From NCBI GenBank assembly GCA_946127115.1, contig CAMGYI010000001.1:850857-914856 (forward strand): a DNA stretch of 64,000 bases, given 5' to 3'. How positions within the stretch are numbered: position 1 is the first letter of the stretch; each line of letters starts with the position of its first letter. The position numbers were made by a program, and so were the translations under genes. Below the pieces are notes generated by a model, which searched no databases, was not told the origin of the DNA, and saw only the letters and a program-made list of their open reading frames with translations. Source of the stretch: an uncultured Chlamydia sp. (GTDB taxonomy: Bacteria > Chlamydiota > Chlamydiia > Chlamydiales > Simkaniaceae). This document shows, piece after piece, positions 35,793 through 45,399 of this stretch.

Positions 35793-36326
35793 ATGAGCTT
35801 TACTGAACAACAAACTGTTAAAACTAACACCAAAAAGCTTGAAGATCTAGAAGGTGTGATCTCTAAGGCCATTAAGAAGGTCAGAGGCAGGAAAGAAAAC
35901 GATCTTTGCAAATATATCCCGGTGAACTCTGGTGGATACATGCACCATTTCACCCTTAGAAAAATGAAATACAAGAATCCAACGGAACTATCATCACTCA
36001 TTGAAAAATTTATTATTCGTGCTGCTCGTCCCCTTGTTGTTCCCCCAAGACAGAGGGCTGCTCGTGGTTCTAGAAAGAAAAAAGATAATCTTGCTTTCTC
36101 AAAGCTCCAACTAGAAAGACTTCTAAATATGGCAAGACTATCTGGGGACAAAGAGATGATCGCTATGCTTAGCCCAAAAAAATCTTTAGCACATACCAAG
36201 CGAGAACTTATCCAGTCTCTCCGCCATGAGATCGTTGATCATGAGCTTTGGAATGCTTATGTCGAAGCTGTAAATGCCCAGCAGGCGATGATTGCCGCAG
36301 GTGCAGAAACGATGATCGATAATTAA
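35793..36326 (+). CDS. Conserved chlamydial-type basic protein upstream of npt1
   Basis: 177 aa, no signal or membrane segment, very basic in the middle (AARPLVVPPRQRAARGSRKKKDN). AAAGGCGG before the ATG is a good ribosome-binding site. I recall C. trachomatis CT066, an unassigned gene, lying between npt1 (CT065) and ytgA (CT067), so this is its positional counterpart; the basic segment suggests nucleic-acid binding, which is inference. A terminator follows directly. Confidence 0.75.
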   Translation: MSFTEQQTVKTNTKKLEDLEGVISKAIKKVRGRKENDLCKYIPVNSGGYMHHFTLRKMKYKNPTELSSLIEKFIIRAARPLVVPPRQRAARGSRKKKDNLAFSKLQLERLLNMARLSGDKEMIAMLSPKKSLAHTKRELIQSLRHEIVDHELWNAYVEAVNAQQAMIAAGAETMIDN

Positions 36327-36341
36327 AGAGTTTATTTAAAA

Positions 36342-36368
36342 AGGACACTCACCGAGCGTTCTTTTTTT
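36342..36368 (+). terminator. Rho-independent terminator after the 177-aa gene
   Basis: AGGACACTC-ACC-GAGCGTTCT, a 9-bp stem with one mismatch and one G-T pair, then T7. It separates the 177-aa gene from npt1. Confidence 0.72.
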
Positions 36369-36497
36369 ATTGATTTCTATCTTGAACCCTTTCATAATGT
36401 CTTTGATTGTAGCTGAAGCATTCTCTGCGATTTTCCACAATAATAGTTTGGAAGAGCGCAGCGAATGTTTCAAAAGAATTTTTATAAGGAACGAAAT

Positions 36498-38087
36498 ATG
36501 GCATCAACTACACAAGCCTTTGGAAAGTGGAGATCTCGCCTATGGCCGATTCATCGCTTTGAGCTCAAGAAGCTTATTCCAATGGTCCTTCTCTTCTTTT
36601 TTATTCTATTTAATTACACAATCCTCAGAGACACTAAAGATACCCTCGTTGTAACAGCCGCAAAGGGCTCCCAAGTGATTCCCTTCTTGAAGTTTTGGGG
36701 GGTGTTGCCTTGTGCAATCTTATTCATGCTTCTCTATGCAAAGCTAAGTAACAAGCTGAGTAAAACAAAACTGTTTTACTATTCGGTGATTCCTTTTATT
36801 GTCTTCTTCGGATTATTTGGGACTGTCTTTTACCCCCTACGAGAGTCATTGCACCCTAACGCTTTTTGTGACATGCTGCAAACCTCCCTCCCCGATGGTT
36901 TCAAAGGATTGGTCGATGTCATCCGTAACTGGACTTTCTCCCTCTTCTACATCATGTCGGAGCTTTGGGGAAGTATGGCAATCTCCCTCCTCTTCTGGGG
37001 ATTTGCCAATGATATCAGTAAAGTCTCTGAATCAAAACGGTTCTACACCATCTTTGCAGTGTTTGCGAATATTTCCCTGATTATTTCAGGGCGTTTTATT
37101 AAATGGGCTGCAAAAATTCGTGAGGGATTGACTGGTGGAGATCCATGGCAGATGACTCTAAACTACACTATGTCAATGGTTGTAGTTGCCGGTATACTTG
37201 TTCTAGGAGTTTATTGGTGGATTAACAAGTATGTCCTGACGGATAAACGTTTCTATGATCCAGCTGAACAAAAATCGGTAAAGAAAAAGAAGCCAAAACT
37301 TTCTATGAAGGAAAGTTTTATGCTCCTTGTCCGCTCTAGATATCTTGGATGCATTGCTTTGCTTGTGATGGCGTATGGAATTTCCATTAACATCATCGAG
37401 GTCACTTGGAAAGATCAGCTACATCAGCAATATCCAAATTTTAACGATTACCAGGCCTTCATGGGGGGCTTCTCTGAGAAAACTGGAATCATCACCATTC
37501 TCATTACGTTCTTCCTTGGAGGAACTGTCGTAAGGCGTTTCGGATGGGGTAAAACCGCTCTCATTACTCCTGTGATGCTCCTTGTCACTGGTGTGGCATT
37601 CTTCTCGTTTATTATCTTCCGCGGTAGCCTTTCTGCTACAATTGCAGCTATGGGATCGACTCCCCTAATGCTCGCAGTAGTCTTTGGAACGATTCAGAAT
37701 ATCGCCAGTAAATCATCTAAATATTCCTTCTTCGACCCAACTAAGGAAATGGCTTATATTCCTCTTGGACAGGAAGAAAAAGTTAAGGGTAAAGCGGCTA
37801 TCGATGTTGTTGGTGCCCGCCTTGGAAAGTCTGGAGGATCTCTGATCCAACAAGGTCTTTTCTTTGCCCTTAATACAGCTGTTGTAGGAGTCATCGCACC
37901 TTTTGTTGCGGTTATTCTCCTAGGGATCATCTTTATATGGATCGTTGCGGCTCGCTCTTTGAACAAGCGCTTTCTTAACCTCACTGCTCAGCGAGAAGAG
38001 GAAAAAACTACCGAAAAAACAAAAGCATTAGGAGAATCAGAGCGCACTGAGAAAGTGGAAGCTCCTGTGGAAACCGCAAATACTTAA
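36498..38087 (+). CDS. npt1: ATP/ADP translocase (nucleotide transporter)
   Basis: Exchanges host ATP for bacterial ADP across the inner membrane, the hallmark of energy parasitism in chlamydiae, rickettsiae and plastids. About 12 hydrophobic segments; family-typical sequences include MVLLFFFILFNYTILRDTKDTLVVTA, ELWGSMAISLLFWGFAND, and KYSFFDPTKEMAYIPLGQEEKVKGKAAIDVVGARLGKSGG. The frame is open back to 36465, but ATG 36498 follows AAGGAACG and gives 529 aa, the normal length. The Asp/Glu-rich tail is hydrophilic. Position near lepA and ytgA matches C. trachomatis npt1. Confidence 0.97.
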   Translation: MASTTQAFGKWRSRLWPIHRFELKKLIPMVLLFFFILFNYTILRDTKDTLVVTAAKGSQVIPFLKFWGVLPCAILFMLLYAKLSNKLSKTKLFYYSVIPFIVFFGLFGTVFYPLRESLHPNAFCDMLQTSLPDGFKGLVDVIRNWTFSLFYIMSELWGSMAISLLFWGFANDISKVSESKRFYTIFAVFANISLIISGRFIKWAAKIREGLTGGDPWQMTLNYTMSMVVVAGILVLGVYWWINKYVLTDKRFYDPAEQKSVKKKKPKLSMKESFMLLVRSRYLGCIALLVMAYGISINIIEVTWKDQLHQQYPNFNDYQAFMGGFSEKTGIITILITFFLGGTVVRRFGWGKTALITPVMLLVTGVAFFSFIIFRGSLSATIAAMGSTPLMLAVVFGTIQNIASKSSKYSFFDPTKEMAYIPLGQEEKVKGKAAIDVVGARLGKSGGSLIQQGLFFALNTAVVGVIAPFVAVILLGIIFIWIVAARSLNKRFLNLTAQREEEKTTEKTKALGESERTEKVEAPVETANT

Positions 38088-38113
38088 GAGAAGACTTAAT
38101 ATCTTTTCGAAAG

Positions 38114-38139
38114 CCCTCCTTCATCGGAGGGTTTTTTTT
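38114..38139 (+). terminator. Rho-independent terminator after npt1
   Basis: CCCTCC-TTCATC-GGAGGG, a perfect 6-bp stem, then T8. It starts 27 bases after the npt1 stop. Confidence 0.9.
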
Positions 38140-38210
38140 CTAACTTGGCATCCTAAGTTTCGGGTTTTTTTTAGTCTGAAATATACGTGATTTCTGGGTA
38201 AAATTTGAAC

Positions 38211-38435
38211 CTAAATGGAACGCCTATTTAATTCCTCAAAATAAGCGGTCCCCAAGGAGCGTACGAAGCCTTTGCCCCCCTTAATTTTTTTCGCTCCCCT
38301 TCGACTTAAATGGAAATTCCAAAGACCTGCATATAATAACGGCAGGTTGTGCTCTATGAACCAATTCTTATTTTTTATGGGAGTTTGTATGCATCCATAT
38401 CTTTTCATTCCTCCTATCGAGTGTTCTACTAGCAT
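38211..38435 (-). pseudogene. C-terminal fragment of an IS5-like (DDE_Tnp_4) transposase
   Basis: The minus frame reads VEHSIGGMKRYGCIQTPIKN, then AGLWNFHLSRRG. This is the end of the DDE domain (third acidic residue in VEHxIGGMKR) and the GLWNFxL terminus typical of such transposases. No catalytic N-terminal part is present. An 80-base stretch of it recurs at 45807-45888. The rest of the 38.1-38.7 kb gap holds a 10-T run near 38488 and presumably the lepA promoter, but no other gene. Confidence 0.7.
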
Positions 38436-38669
38436 TCTTAAAGAGCTAATCTCTTTATTGTTTAATATTTCCGACTGGGTGAGAGATGTTTTTTTTTTTA
38501 CTTATCTCCTATTTATTTGATTTCTTCAATTTTTATTTGGATTTTAATGACTTATTTTAATCATAATTGTCACAGACAAGGGGACAATAGCAATGAGAAT
38601 CTCGCGAGCACCATTATCTAACACTTTGGATCTTTAGTTTTATTAAAGAAATACGCTAATATTGAGGCT

Positions 38670-40481
38670 ATGACGTTCCAATATGATCCAAAATATATCC
38701 GCAACTTCTCAATCATTGCTCATATCGACCATGGAAAGTCGACGATTGCTGATCGTCTATTGCAGATGACAGGAACAGTGCCTGAGCGGGAAATGCAGGA
38801 ACAGCTCCTCGATGATATGGAACTGGAACGGGAACGCGGAATTACGATCAAAGCACACCCCGTCACAATGTATTATAAGGCAAATGACGGAAACACCTAC
38901 CAATTTAATTTTATTGATACTCCTGGCCACGTAGATTTCTCATATGAAGTCTCGCGCTCCTTATCTGCATGTGAAAGTGCCCTTCTTATTGTTGATTCAA
39001 CGCAGGGCGTGCAAGCACAAACCTTAGCAAATGTTCACCTTGCTATCGAACGGAACCTAGAGATCCTCCCCATATTGAATAAAATCGACCTTCCGGCCGC
39101 AGACCCTGAAGAGGCAAAGAATCAGGTTGAGGAGGTCATTGGCTTAGATGCGCAAAATGCGATCCTCTGCTCAGCAAAAACAGGACAAGGGATTGGTGAC
39201 ATTTTAGAGCGGATCATCACGGATACTCCGCCACCACCACCCCCTGAAGATGAAACTCTCCGTGCTTTGGTGTTTGACTCCCACTATGATCCATATCGAG
39301 GGGTGATGATCTATACCCGGGTTATCAGTGGAGAAATTAAGAAGGGCACTCAAATTAAATTGATGGCCACAGATAAAAACTTTGAAGTGCTTGAAGTGGG
39401 CATTTTTTCTCCCAATGAAAAACCCATCAATATCCTCCGTCCGGGAGAAGTAGGGTATCTTGTTGCAAATATTCGAAAAACCTCTGATGTTAAAGTCGGA
39501 GACACGGTTACTTCTTTTCGCCTTGGAGCCTCAAAGCCCCTTCCGGGATTTAAAGTCATCAAACCGGTTGTGTTTGCAGGAATTTATCCAATCGATACCT
39601 CAGAATTTGAAAACATTCGAGATGCACTCGTAAAATTGCAGCTCAATGATTCGGCCCTACATGTCGAGCAAGAAAGCAGTCTGGCTCTCGGCTTTGGATT
39701 CCGCTGCGGCTTTCTCGGCCTCCTCCATTTAGAAATTACGTTTGAGCGACTCCAAAGGGAATTTGATCTTGATATTATTACAACCGCACCAAGTGTTGTC
39801 TATAAAGTGACCCTTTCAAATGGGGAAGAAAAGAAAATCGACAACCCAGCCCATTATCCTGATCCAGCAAGCATCGAATTCGTAGAAGAGCCCTGGGTTG
39901 TTTCCCACATCATGACCCCTTCTGATTTCTTAGGACCTATCATGGCACTCGGAACAGAAAAGAGAAGCATACTCGACAAAACTGAGTCAATGGGAGGAAA
40001 TCGCCTTCTTCTCACTTTCAGATTCCCAATGAATGAGATCATTACTGATTTCAATGATAAACTCAAATCGGTGACCCGTGGCTATGGCTCTTTTGATTAT
40101 GAGTTTGATCGATATGAGGTTGGCTCCGTTATAAAGTTAGAAATCAAGGTCAACGACGAAGTTGTTGATGCCTTCTCTTGTCTCGTCCACACCACTAAAG
40201 CTGAAGCAAAGGGACGAGCCATTTGTAAAAAACTTAAAGATGTAATCCCACGCCAACAGTTTAAAGTCCCCATTCAAGCCGCAATCGGTGGAAAAATCAT
40301 TGCACGAGAAACCCTCTCTGCCCTTTCAAAGAATGTGACCGCCAAGTGTTACGGTGGAGACATCACCAGAAAACGCAAACTCTGGGAAAAACAAAAGAAA
40401 GGGAAAAAGAAAATGAAAGAGATTGGTAAAGTTACCATCCCTCAATCCGCTTTCATGGCAGTCTTGAAGGCAGAAGAGTAA
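38670..40481 (+). CDS. lepA: Elongation factor 4 (LepA), translation GTPase
   Basis: Back-translocating ribosomal GTPase related to EF-G. G1 [15 protein letters not shown]2 [11 protein letters not shown]3 [13 protein letters not shown]4 NKIDLP, G5 CSAKTG, then the EF-G-like domains and the LepA-specific C-terminus ([57 protein letters not shown]). 603 aa, normal length. Chlamydia keeps the same neighbours, npt1-lepA-gnd, though here three loci are inserted between lepA and gnd. Confidence 0.98.
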   Translation: MTFQYDPKYIRNFSIIAHIDHGKSTIADRLLQMTGTVPEREMQEQLLDDMELERERGITIKAHPVTMYYKANDGNTYQFNFIDTPGHVDFSYEVSRSLSACESALLIVDSTQGVQAQTLANVHLAIERNLEILPILNKIDLPAADPEEAKNQVEEVIGLDAQNAILCSAKTGQGIGDILERIITDTPPPPPPEDETLRALVFDSHYDPYRGVMIYTRVISGEIKKGTQIKLMATDKNFEVLEVGIFSPNEKPINILRPGEVGYLVANIRKTSDVKVGDTVTSFRLGASKPLPGFKVIKPVVFAGIYPIDTSEFENIRDALVKLQLNDSALHVEQESSLALGFGFRCGFLGLLHLEITFERLQREFDLDIITTAPSVVYKVTLSNGEEKKIDNPAHYPDPASIEFVEEPWVVSHIMTPSDFLGPIMALGTEKRSILDKTESMGGNRLLLTFRFPMNEIITDFNDKLKSVTRGYGSFDYEFDRYEVGSVIKLEIKVNDEVVDAFSCLVHTTKAEAKGRAICKKLKDVIPRQQFKVPIQAAIGGKIIARETLSALSKNVTAKCYGGDITRKRKLWEKQKKGKKKMKEIGKVTIPQSAFMAVLKAEE

Positions 40482-40900
40482 TTTCTCAGCAAAATCTAAC
40501 CAGAGAGTCTATATCCGCTAGTATCACTAGAGAATTTCTTATTACAGCTTCCTCAAGCCTGCCTAAAGGTTTTTTGAAGGCATTGTAGAATTTCTACTAT
40601 CTGATGGACCTCCCTTTCAACAGAATTCAAGCACCTTAAGCACCTTCTTGAATGAAGACTCCCTTGCAGAAAAACTACTGGGTATCTGTCAGATGGCCGC
40701 GCCTACTTCCAAAAATCCAGTTGCTGATGTAACGTTCTATAGTCTGCCCTTTCAATCATGAAGTGCAACAAATAAATAAAAAATAAACTTGCCTAAAGGT
40801 TGTAAAAAATCCTTGAATTATATCCTCACTCCACATTAAGGTGCCTGCGTATACATGTAGCCATCGCTACATTAAAAATGTTAACTTCAAAGGTATTATT
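40482..40900. other. Intergenic stretch after lepA
   Basis: About 420 bases. The 12-mer TGCCTAAAGGTT occurs twice (about 40559 and 40790), and all frames are short. I see no terminator with a T-run after lepA. The promoter of the following membrane-protein gene is probably in the last 70 bases. Confidence 0.4.
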
Positions 40901-41971
40901 ATGTCCTTATCATATGAAATCCCTTCCTCAACCCTTCAAGAAATTTATCAAGAAATTTATAATTTATCTACTATAGAAAACTTTAGTGAAGGGTGGAAAG
41001 TCATAGAAGAAAGAAATGGTCGTTGTTCAATAATTGCCTATCAAGTGCTTGCGGTGACAGGTGGCGTCTTTGCTGTCGCGTTTTCAGCAACCTCTATCAT
41101 GTTTGGAACGCTTGCAGGTGTCCAAGGAATAGAAGACCATAAGAAAGGAAAGAATCCTTATGTAATAGGTCATTTTTCCGAATGGACCATGCTAGGACTA
41201 TCTATTCTCGGTTGGTCTTTAAAGGCTTTCAATGAGGTTGCATTGCTTGGAGGAGCATCAAAAGAGCGTAAAATTTTTCATAGAGTTTTCCAAGAAGGTA
41301 ATCTTTCTAAGGATCAGCGCCATTTGATTTATCAAGACTACCTTGCCTTTTTTAAGAGTCAACCACGGAATTATTTCACTAGTCATCAATTCCCTATTCT
41401 TCCAGAAAATCTTTCGTTTGATCTGCACGATAGCATCTCGATTGATCACCAGCTAAGAGAGGTTTATATTGAAATTGAGCATAAATTATCAAGTGCATCA
41501 ACCTTCAGCGATATTAGAAAAGGATTGAGTATTGTTAAATCTAGTAAAAGTCAGTATGAAATGGCGCTTATAAAAACAACTATGGTAATGGGAGGCGTTT
41601 TTCTGATGTTAAATATTGCCAACTATACTGCAAGTATTTATTGGGCCAGCAAGCAAAGTTATAACGACTATGAAAAAAGGGTTAACCCAAATGTTGGTGG
41701 CCATTCACTAGAGTGGAGTGTTGAAGCGCTTGCAACGGTGAACGTAGTTATATATTATATGAATGAACTTGCCAACGTTGGAAGGGTAAAGACCATTGTG
41801 GAAGTTTTTCACAGAACCATTGATTCTCTAAAAGAGGATTCGTATTCTTCTTTAGTGCAAGCTAAAGAACGCCTCCATGCACACATGGAAGATCAGGTCA
41901 GAAAATTGCCTCAAGGCTGGTTTTTTAATATCCCTTCTTGGTTGATGTTTAATGCAAGTGAACCAATCTAA
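40901..41971 (+). CDS. Membrane protein with internally duplicated hairpin domain
   Basis: 356 aa from ATG 40901 (AAAGGT upstream); the frame also opens at GTG 40841 without a site. Two similar halves are visible: each has LxxIYxEI near its start, a hydrophobic pair (VLAVTGGVFAVAFSATSIMFG with WTMLGLSILGWSLKAFNEVA; TTMVMGGVFLMLNIANYTASIY with WSVEALATVNVVIYYMNELA), a shared GGVF, a GHxxEW before the second helix, and a following helix ending in FHR. No signal peptide. Paired hydrophobic hairpins resemble chlamydial inclusion-membrane proteins, but also ordinary inner-membrane proteins. It lies 9 nt upstream of mntR. Confidence 0.7.
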   Translation: MSLSYEIPSSTLQEIYQEIYNLSTIENFSEGWKVIEERNGRCSIIAYQVLAVTGGVFAVAFSATSIMFGTLAGVQGIEDHKKGKNPYVIGHFSEWTMLGLSILGWSLKAFNEVALLGGASKERKIFHRVFQEGNLSKDQRHLIYQDYLAFFKSQPRNYFTSHQFPILPENLSFDLHDSISIDHQLREVYIEIEHKLSSASTFSDIRKGLSIVKSSKSQYEMALIKTTMVMGGVFLMLNIANYTASIYWASKQSYNDYEKRVNPNVGGHSLEWSVEALATVNVVIYYMNELANVGRVKTIVEVFHRTIDSLKEDSYSSLVQAKERLHAHMEDQVRKLPQGWFFNIPSWLMFNASEPI

Positions 41972-41980
41972 GCAAGAAAT

Positions 41981-42448
41981 ATGAAAGATAAAAAAGCATA
42001 TTCAATGAGAGCTAAACCATTCAATGTTACACGTTCTCAACATCTAAAGGAGACTGCAGAAGATTATACAGAACTTATTGCTGATTTGATCACGCAAAAA
42101 GGCGAAGCAAAAACATGTGATATTGCTCGATGTATGAATATCTCACACGTGACCGCTCTTCGATCGATTAAACGTTTGCAAAGAGATGGGTATGTTGAGA
42201 CAGCTCCTCATAAACCTGTGATGTTAACTCGTAAGGGAAAACGGTTAGCTTCATTTTCAAAAAAAAAACATGTTATCGTATTGGAATTTTTAATCAAGCT
42301 TGGGGTTCCCCAAGATGTTGCGACAATCGATACAGAAGGGATAGAACACCACATTAGCCCTGAAACGTTAAGAATCTTTGAGAATTACTTGTCTAGCCAG
42401 AAGGAAAGGGGATTCTACGAGATATATCAGCCCCATAAAGCTCCTTAA
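41981..42448 (+). CDS. mntR: MntR-like metal-dependent transcriptional regulator (DtxR family)
   Basis: 155 aa, the same length as E. coli MntR. N-terminal winged helix (IADLITQKGEAKTCDIARCMNISHVTALRSIKRLQRDGYVETAPHKPVMLTRKG), then the metal-binding helices HVIVLEFLIKLGVPQDVATIDTEGIEHHISPETLRIFENYL, where GIEHHIS is the diagnostic ligand segment. Known MntR proteins repress manganese importers or activate exporters when Mn(II) is bound. A10 within the coding sequence (SFSKKKHV) is a slip-prone run. It follows the duplicated membrane protein by 9 nt and is probably co-transcribed with it. Confidence 0.88.
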   Translation: MKDKKAYSMRAKPFNVTRSQHLKETAEDYTELIADLITQKGEAKTCDIARCMNISHVTALRSIKRLQRDGYVETAPHKPVMLTRKGKRLASFSKKKHVIVLEFLIKLGVPQDVATIDTEGIEHHISPETLRIFENYLSSQKERGFYEIYQPHKAP

Positions 42449-42827
42449 TATGCCATTGGATGTCACGAGTTGTCATGCTCCTCACATACATCGAGGTGAT
42501 TTTCTCAATACACTGACACAGCCTAAAATTTCCTATCCCTGCAGCAAGCAACGGGGATATTCCGAAAATTTCCCCTTCGAATCGGCCGTGTTGTGAAAGC
42601 TAATATATCCATAATTCTCCCTCGTGGCAAGCTACGGAGAAAAGTACAAGTTTTATCACTCAAAGGACTCTGAAAATCTTAAAAGATGTTGCTAGAGGAA
42701 TCTATGTTTATGGAGCTCGCTCGACGGTTAAGATACCAAGAAATTATGGATTTGCTTGCAAAACGGAAGATATATTGAGGGTGGCTATTGTTCAATAAAG
42801 AAGAACGTGAGATAAAGGGGGGAGAAA
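42449..42827. other. Gene-free stretch before tRNA-Arg, possibly decayed
   Basis: About 380 bases with only short frames. Nothing resembles a known transposase or RNA. There is no T-tailed terminator after mntR. Confidence 0.4.
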
Positions 42828-42901
42828 TGTCCTCGGCGTGATTCGAACACGCGGCCTGTTGCTTAGGAGGCAACTGCTCTATCCAGCTGAGCTACGAGGA
42901 C
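42828..42901 (-). tRNA. tRNA-Arg (anticodon CCU)
   Basis: Minus-strand cloverleaf: acceptor GTCCTCG pairs with CGAGGAC, D-arm AGCTCAGCTGGATAGAGC, anticodon stem GTTGC/GCAAC with loop CTCCTAA (anticodon CCT), T-arm with TGTTCGAATCACG. Discriminator A, CCA not encoded. It reads AGG. It is divergent from gnd. Confidence 0.97.
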
Positions 42902-42992
42902 TGAAGGCCAAAATTATAGTGCAACAGGGTAATAATATTAAATGCAGTTATTTATTGCACTTAGTATAAAGCTCAAGAATTTGGAGATTAAA

Positions 42993-44447
42993 ATGCCAGG
43001 GAGTGCAGATATCGGATTGATTGGACTCGCAGTCATGGGACAAAACTTAGTCCTCAACATGAATGAACATGGGTATAAGGTCGCTGTTTTCAACCGCACA
43101 ACATCTAAAGTTGATGCCTTCCTGGAGGGTCCTGCCAAAGAGACCAAGATTATCGGGGCTCACTCACCCAAAGAATTGATTGGCTTATTAAAACGTCCTC
43201 GGAAAATAATGATGATGATCCGCGCTGGTTCCTCGGTAGATGATACAATTAATGAGCTTGCACCTCTTCTTGACAAAGGTGACATCATTATCGATGGAGG
43301 AAACAGTCACTTCCCTGATAGTGAACGGCGTTTTAAAGATTTGAAAGAAAAAGGGATACTTTTTATTGGGACTGGAATTTCAGGAGGAGAGGAGGGAGCT
43401 CGCCATGGCCCTTCTATTATGCCTGGAGGAAACCCTGATGCCTGGCCTGAGGTTAAACCCATTTTTCAGGCTATTGCTGCCAAGTCCGAAGATGGGGAGC
43501 CCTGTTGTGATTGGGTGGGAGAAGGTGGTGCAGGTCACTATGTCAAGATGGTCCACAATGGAATCGAATATGGGGACATGCAAATCATTTGCGAAGCGTA
43601 TGAACTTCTCTCATCAAAACTCGGGCTCGATGCTGATGAACTCTCAAAAATTTTTGCTGAATGGAACAAAGGGGAGCTAAATAGTTACTTGATTGAGATT
43701 ACCAGCCAAATCTTTGCTTACAAGGAAAAAGAAGGAAATGCCCTTGTTGAGAGTATTCTTGATGTAGCGGGACAGAAGGGTACAGGGAAATGGACGGGAA
43801 TGAGTGCCCTTGATATGGGGATGCCTCTCACTCTTATTGGTGAGGCAGTTTTTGCGCGATGTCTCTCATCCCTTAAAGAAGAACGGATTGCATTGAGCAA
43901 ACATTTTGAAGGTCCTGGAAAAGACTTTAAGGGCGATAAAAAGCAAATGACTGAAGATATCAAGCAAGCTCTTTACGCTTCAAAGATTATTAGTTATGTG
44001 CAAGGGTTTATGTTGATGCGCGCAGCTGCAACTGAGTTTAAGTGGAACCTCAATTATGGTTCCATTGCTCTCATGTGGAGAGGAGGGTGTATTATCCGTA
44101 GTCATTTCTTGGGTGAGATTAAGAAAGCTTTCGATAAGAAAAAAAATCTCAGAAGTCTTCTTCTCGATGACTTTTTTAAAAAAGAAATCTTGAAAGCAGA
44201 ACAAGGTTGGCGTCGTGTTGTGTCTCATGCTGCAGAATTTGGTGTTCCTGCCCCTTGTTTTAGCACATCTCTTTCTTTCTTTGATGGATACCGCTCAAGT
44301 CGTCTTCCTGCAAATCTCCTACAGGCACAACGTGATTTCTTTGGTGCCCACACTTATGAACGAGTGGACAAGCCCCGTGGTCAATTTTTTCATACGAATT
44401 GGACCGGCACCGGCGGCAATGTGAGTTCTTCGACTTACAATGCTTAA
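42993..44447 (+). CDS. gnd: 6-phosphogluconate dehydrogenase (decarboxylating)
   Basis: Oxidative pentose-phosphate enzyme producing ribulose-5-phosphate and NADPH. N-terminal Rossmann motif IGLIGLAVMGQNLVLNMNEHGY, IIDGGNSHFPDSERR, substrate motif GTGISGGEEGARHGPSIMPGG, catalytic GAGHYVKMVHNGIEYGDMQ, and the C-terminal RDFFGAHTYERVDKPRGQFFHTNWTG. The frame extends to 42942, but ATG 42993 with GGAG 6-9 bases upstream gives the standard 484 aa. Confidence 0.97.
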   Translation: MPGSADIGLIGLAVMGQNLVLNMNEHGYKVAVFNRTTSKVDAFLEGPAKETKIIGAHSPKELIGLLKRPRKIMMMIRAGSSVDDTINELAPLLDKGDIIIDGGNSHFPDSERRFKDLKEKGILFIGTGISGGEEGARHGPSIMPGGNPDAWPEVKPIFQAIAAKSEDGEPCCDWVGEGGAGHYVKMVHNGIEYGDMQIICEAYELLSSKLGLDADELSKIFAEWNKGELNSYLIEITSQIFAYKEKEGNALVESILDVAGQKGTGKWTGMSALDMGMPLTLIGEAVFARCLSSLKEERIALSKHFEGPGKDFKGDKKQMTEDIKQALYASKIISYVQGFMLMRAAATEFKWNLNYGSIALMWRGGCIIRSHFLGEIKKAFDKKKNLRSLLLDDFFKKEILKAEQGWRRVVSHAAEFGVPAPCFSTSLSFFDGYRSSRLPANLLQAQRDFFGAHTYERVDKPRGQFFHTNWTGTGGNVSSSTYNA

Positions 44448-44738
44448 CCTTGTAGATAGTGTCTCCCGTGAGTAGGCTGACCAAGGAGAGCTTAGATAGT
44501 ATAGTCACAAGATTCCTACCCAAAGAGCCAAACGTCTTATATGGACCACAGCCAAAAGGGAAGTTGTGTTCTTAGCATAGAGGATAGCGATTTCCCTCCA
44601 GCGTTTCAAATATAGAAAAGCATCAATTCATATCTACAAGGCAATCAATGGAGAACCCTCTAATCGGACCTTCAAAGGAGATTACCAATAAAATTCCCCC
44701 ACTAATTAAAGGATTGAGCAACTCACGGACGACATTAT
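44448..44738. other. Convergent gap after gnd
   Basis: About 290 bases between convergent genes; short frames only, no terminator hairpin with a T-run, no recognised element. Confidence 0.4.
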
Positions 44739-45260
44739 CTAGTCTGTTAACTCATTATAGTTGAGGATGAAATCGGGTTTGAGCCTTTCTACTTGATGGA
44801 TTGCTGATTCGAAATCTTGATAGTCATGGGAATGAGCATATTGATCTACTTTTTCGTGGATCTCATCGTAAATCTCATGCATTTTTTGGACTTGTCTTTC
44901 TTGTGGGTCAGAAAGTTTTAGATCATTGACTTGCTCAAGTTCCTCCTCCATCTCATCGAGGGTGCTATTGAGTTGCTCAAGTCCTTGCTCATAAAAGATC
45001 TCATTGTAATTTAGGACAAAAGCAGGTTGAAGAGCCTCGAGCTCACGACAGATATTATTAAAATCTCCATGTTCCTGCGTTTTTGCGTAGACATCAACCA
45101 TTTCCTCTAACTTCTTGTATATCCGCTTCATATACCTAGCGAGATTTTTTTTTTCCCCTTTTGGGTTCATCTCCTCTACCTCATCCATCTCTTCTTTCAT
45201 CTCTCGCAGTTGAGAGTTGATCATTCTCATTGCCTCTTCATAATCAATGTCTTGATCCAT
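44739..45260 (-). CDS. Acidic protein with two tandem helical repeats
   Basis: 173 aa from ATG 45260, which has an excellent AGAGGGAAA ribosome-binding site; the open frame reaches 45344. Two repeats of about 80 residues: the first ends ICRELEALQPAFVLNYNEI, the second ends AIHQVERLKPDFILNYNEL, and both contain a Glu-rich coiled-coil start (MKEEMDEVEEM; MEEELEQVNDL) and a DxYAxTQEHGDF / DQYAHSHDYQDF middle. No signal or membrane segment. I do not recognise the family. It stands alone, with a transposase remnant upstream. Confidence 0.68.
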   Translation of the reverse strand: MDQDIDYEEAMRMINSQLREMKEEMDEVEEMNPKGEKKNLARYMKRIYKKLEEMVDVYAKTQEHGDFNNICRELEALQPAFVLNYNEIFYEQGLEQLNSTLDEMEEELEQVNDLKLSDPQERQVQKMHEIYDEIHEKVDQYAHSHDYQDFESAIHQVERLKPDFILNYNELTD

Positions 45261-45399
45261 TTTCCCTCTAATACGCAGTTTTCCTAAGCCCAGTTTTATC
45301 TTGAAAGAAGATTTTTGGCTAGCCCTCCAAAATGGCAAGCTCAAGCTTGGATAGGAACTCCTTTGAATACTCCCATTGGATCAGAGCAATGTCTTTGAA

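Noticed and set aside
35678-36199. 173-codon minus-strand open frame opposite the 177-aa gene
   Set aside because: It is antisense to a gene with a good ribosome-binding site and chlamydial neighbours; its own residues are low-complexity Ser/Leu/Phe runs typical of shadow frames.
38272-38520. 82-codon plus-strand frame
   Set aside because: It is antisense to the IS5-like transposase remnant and has no ribosome-binding site.
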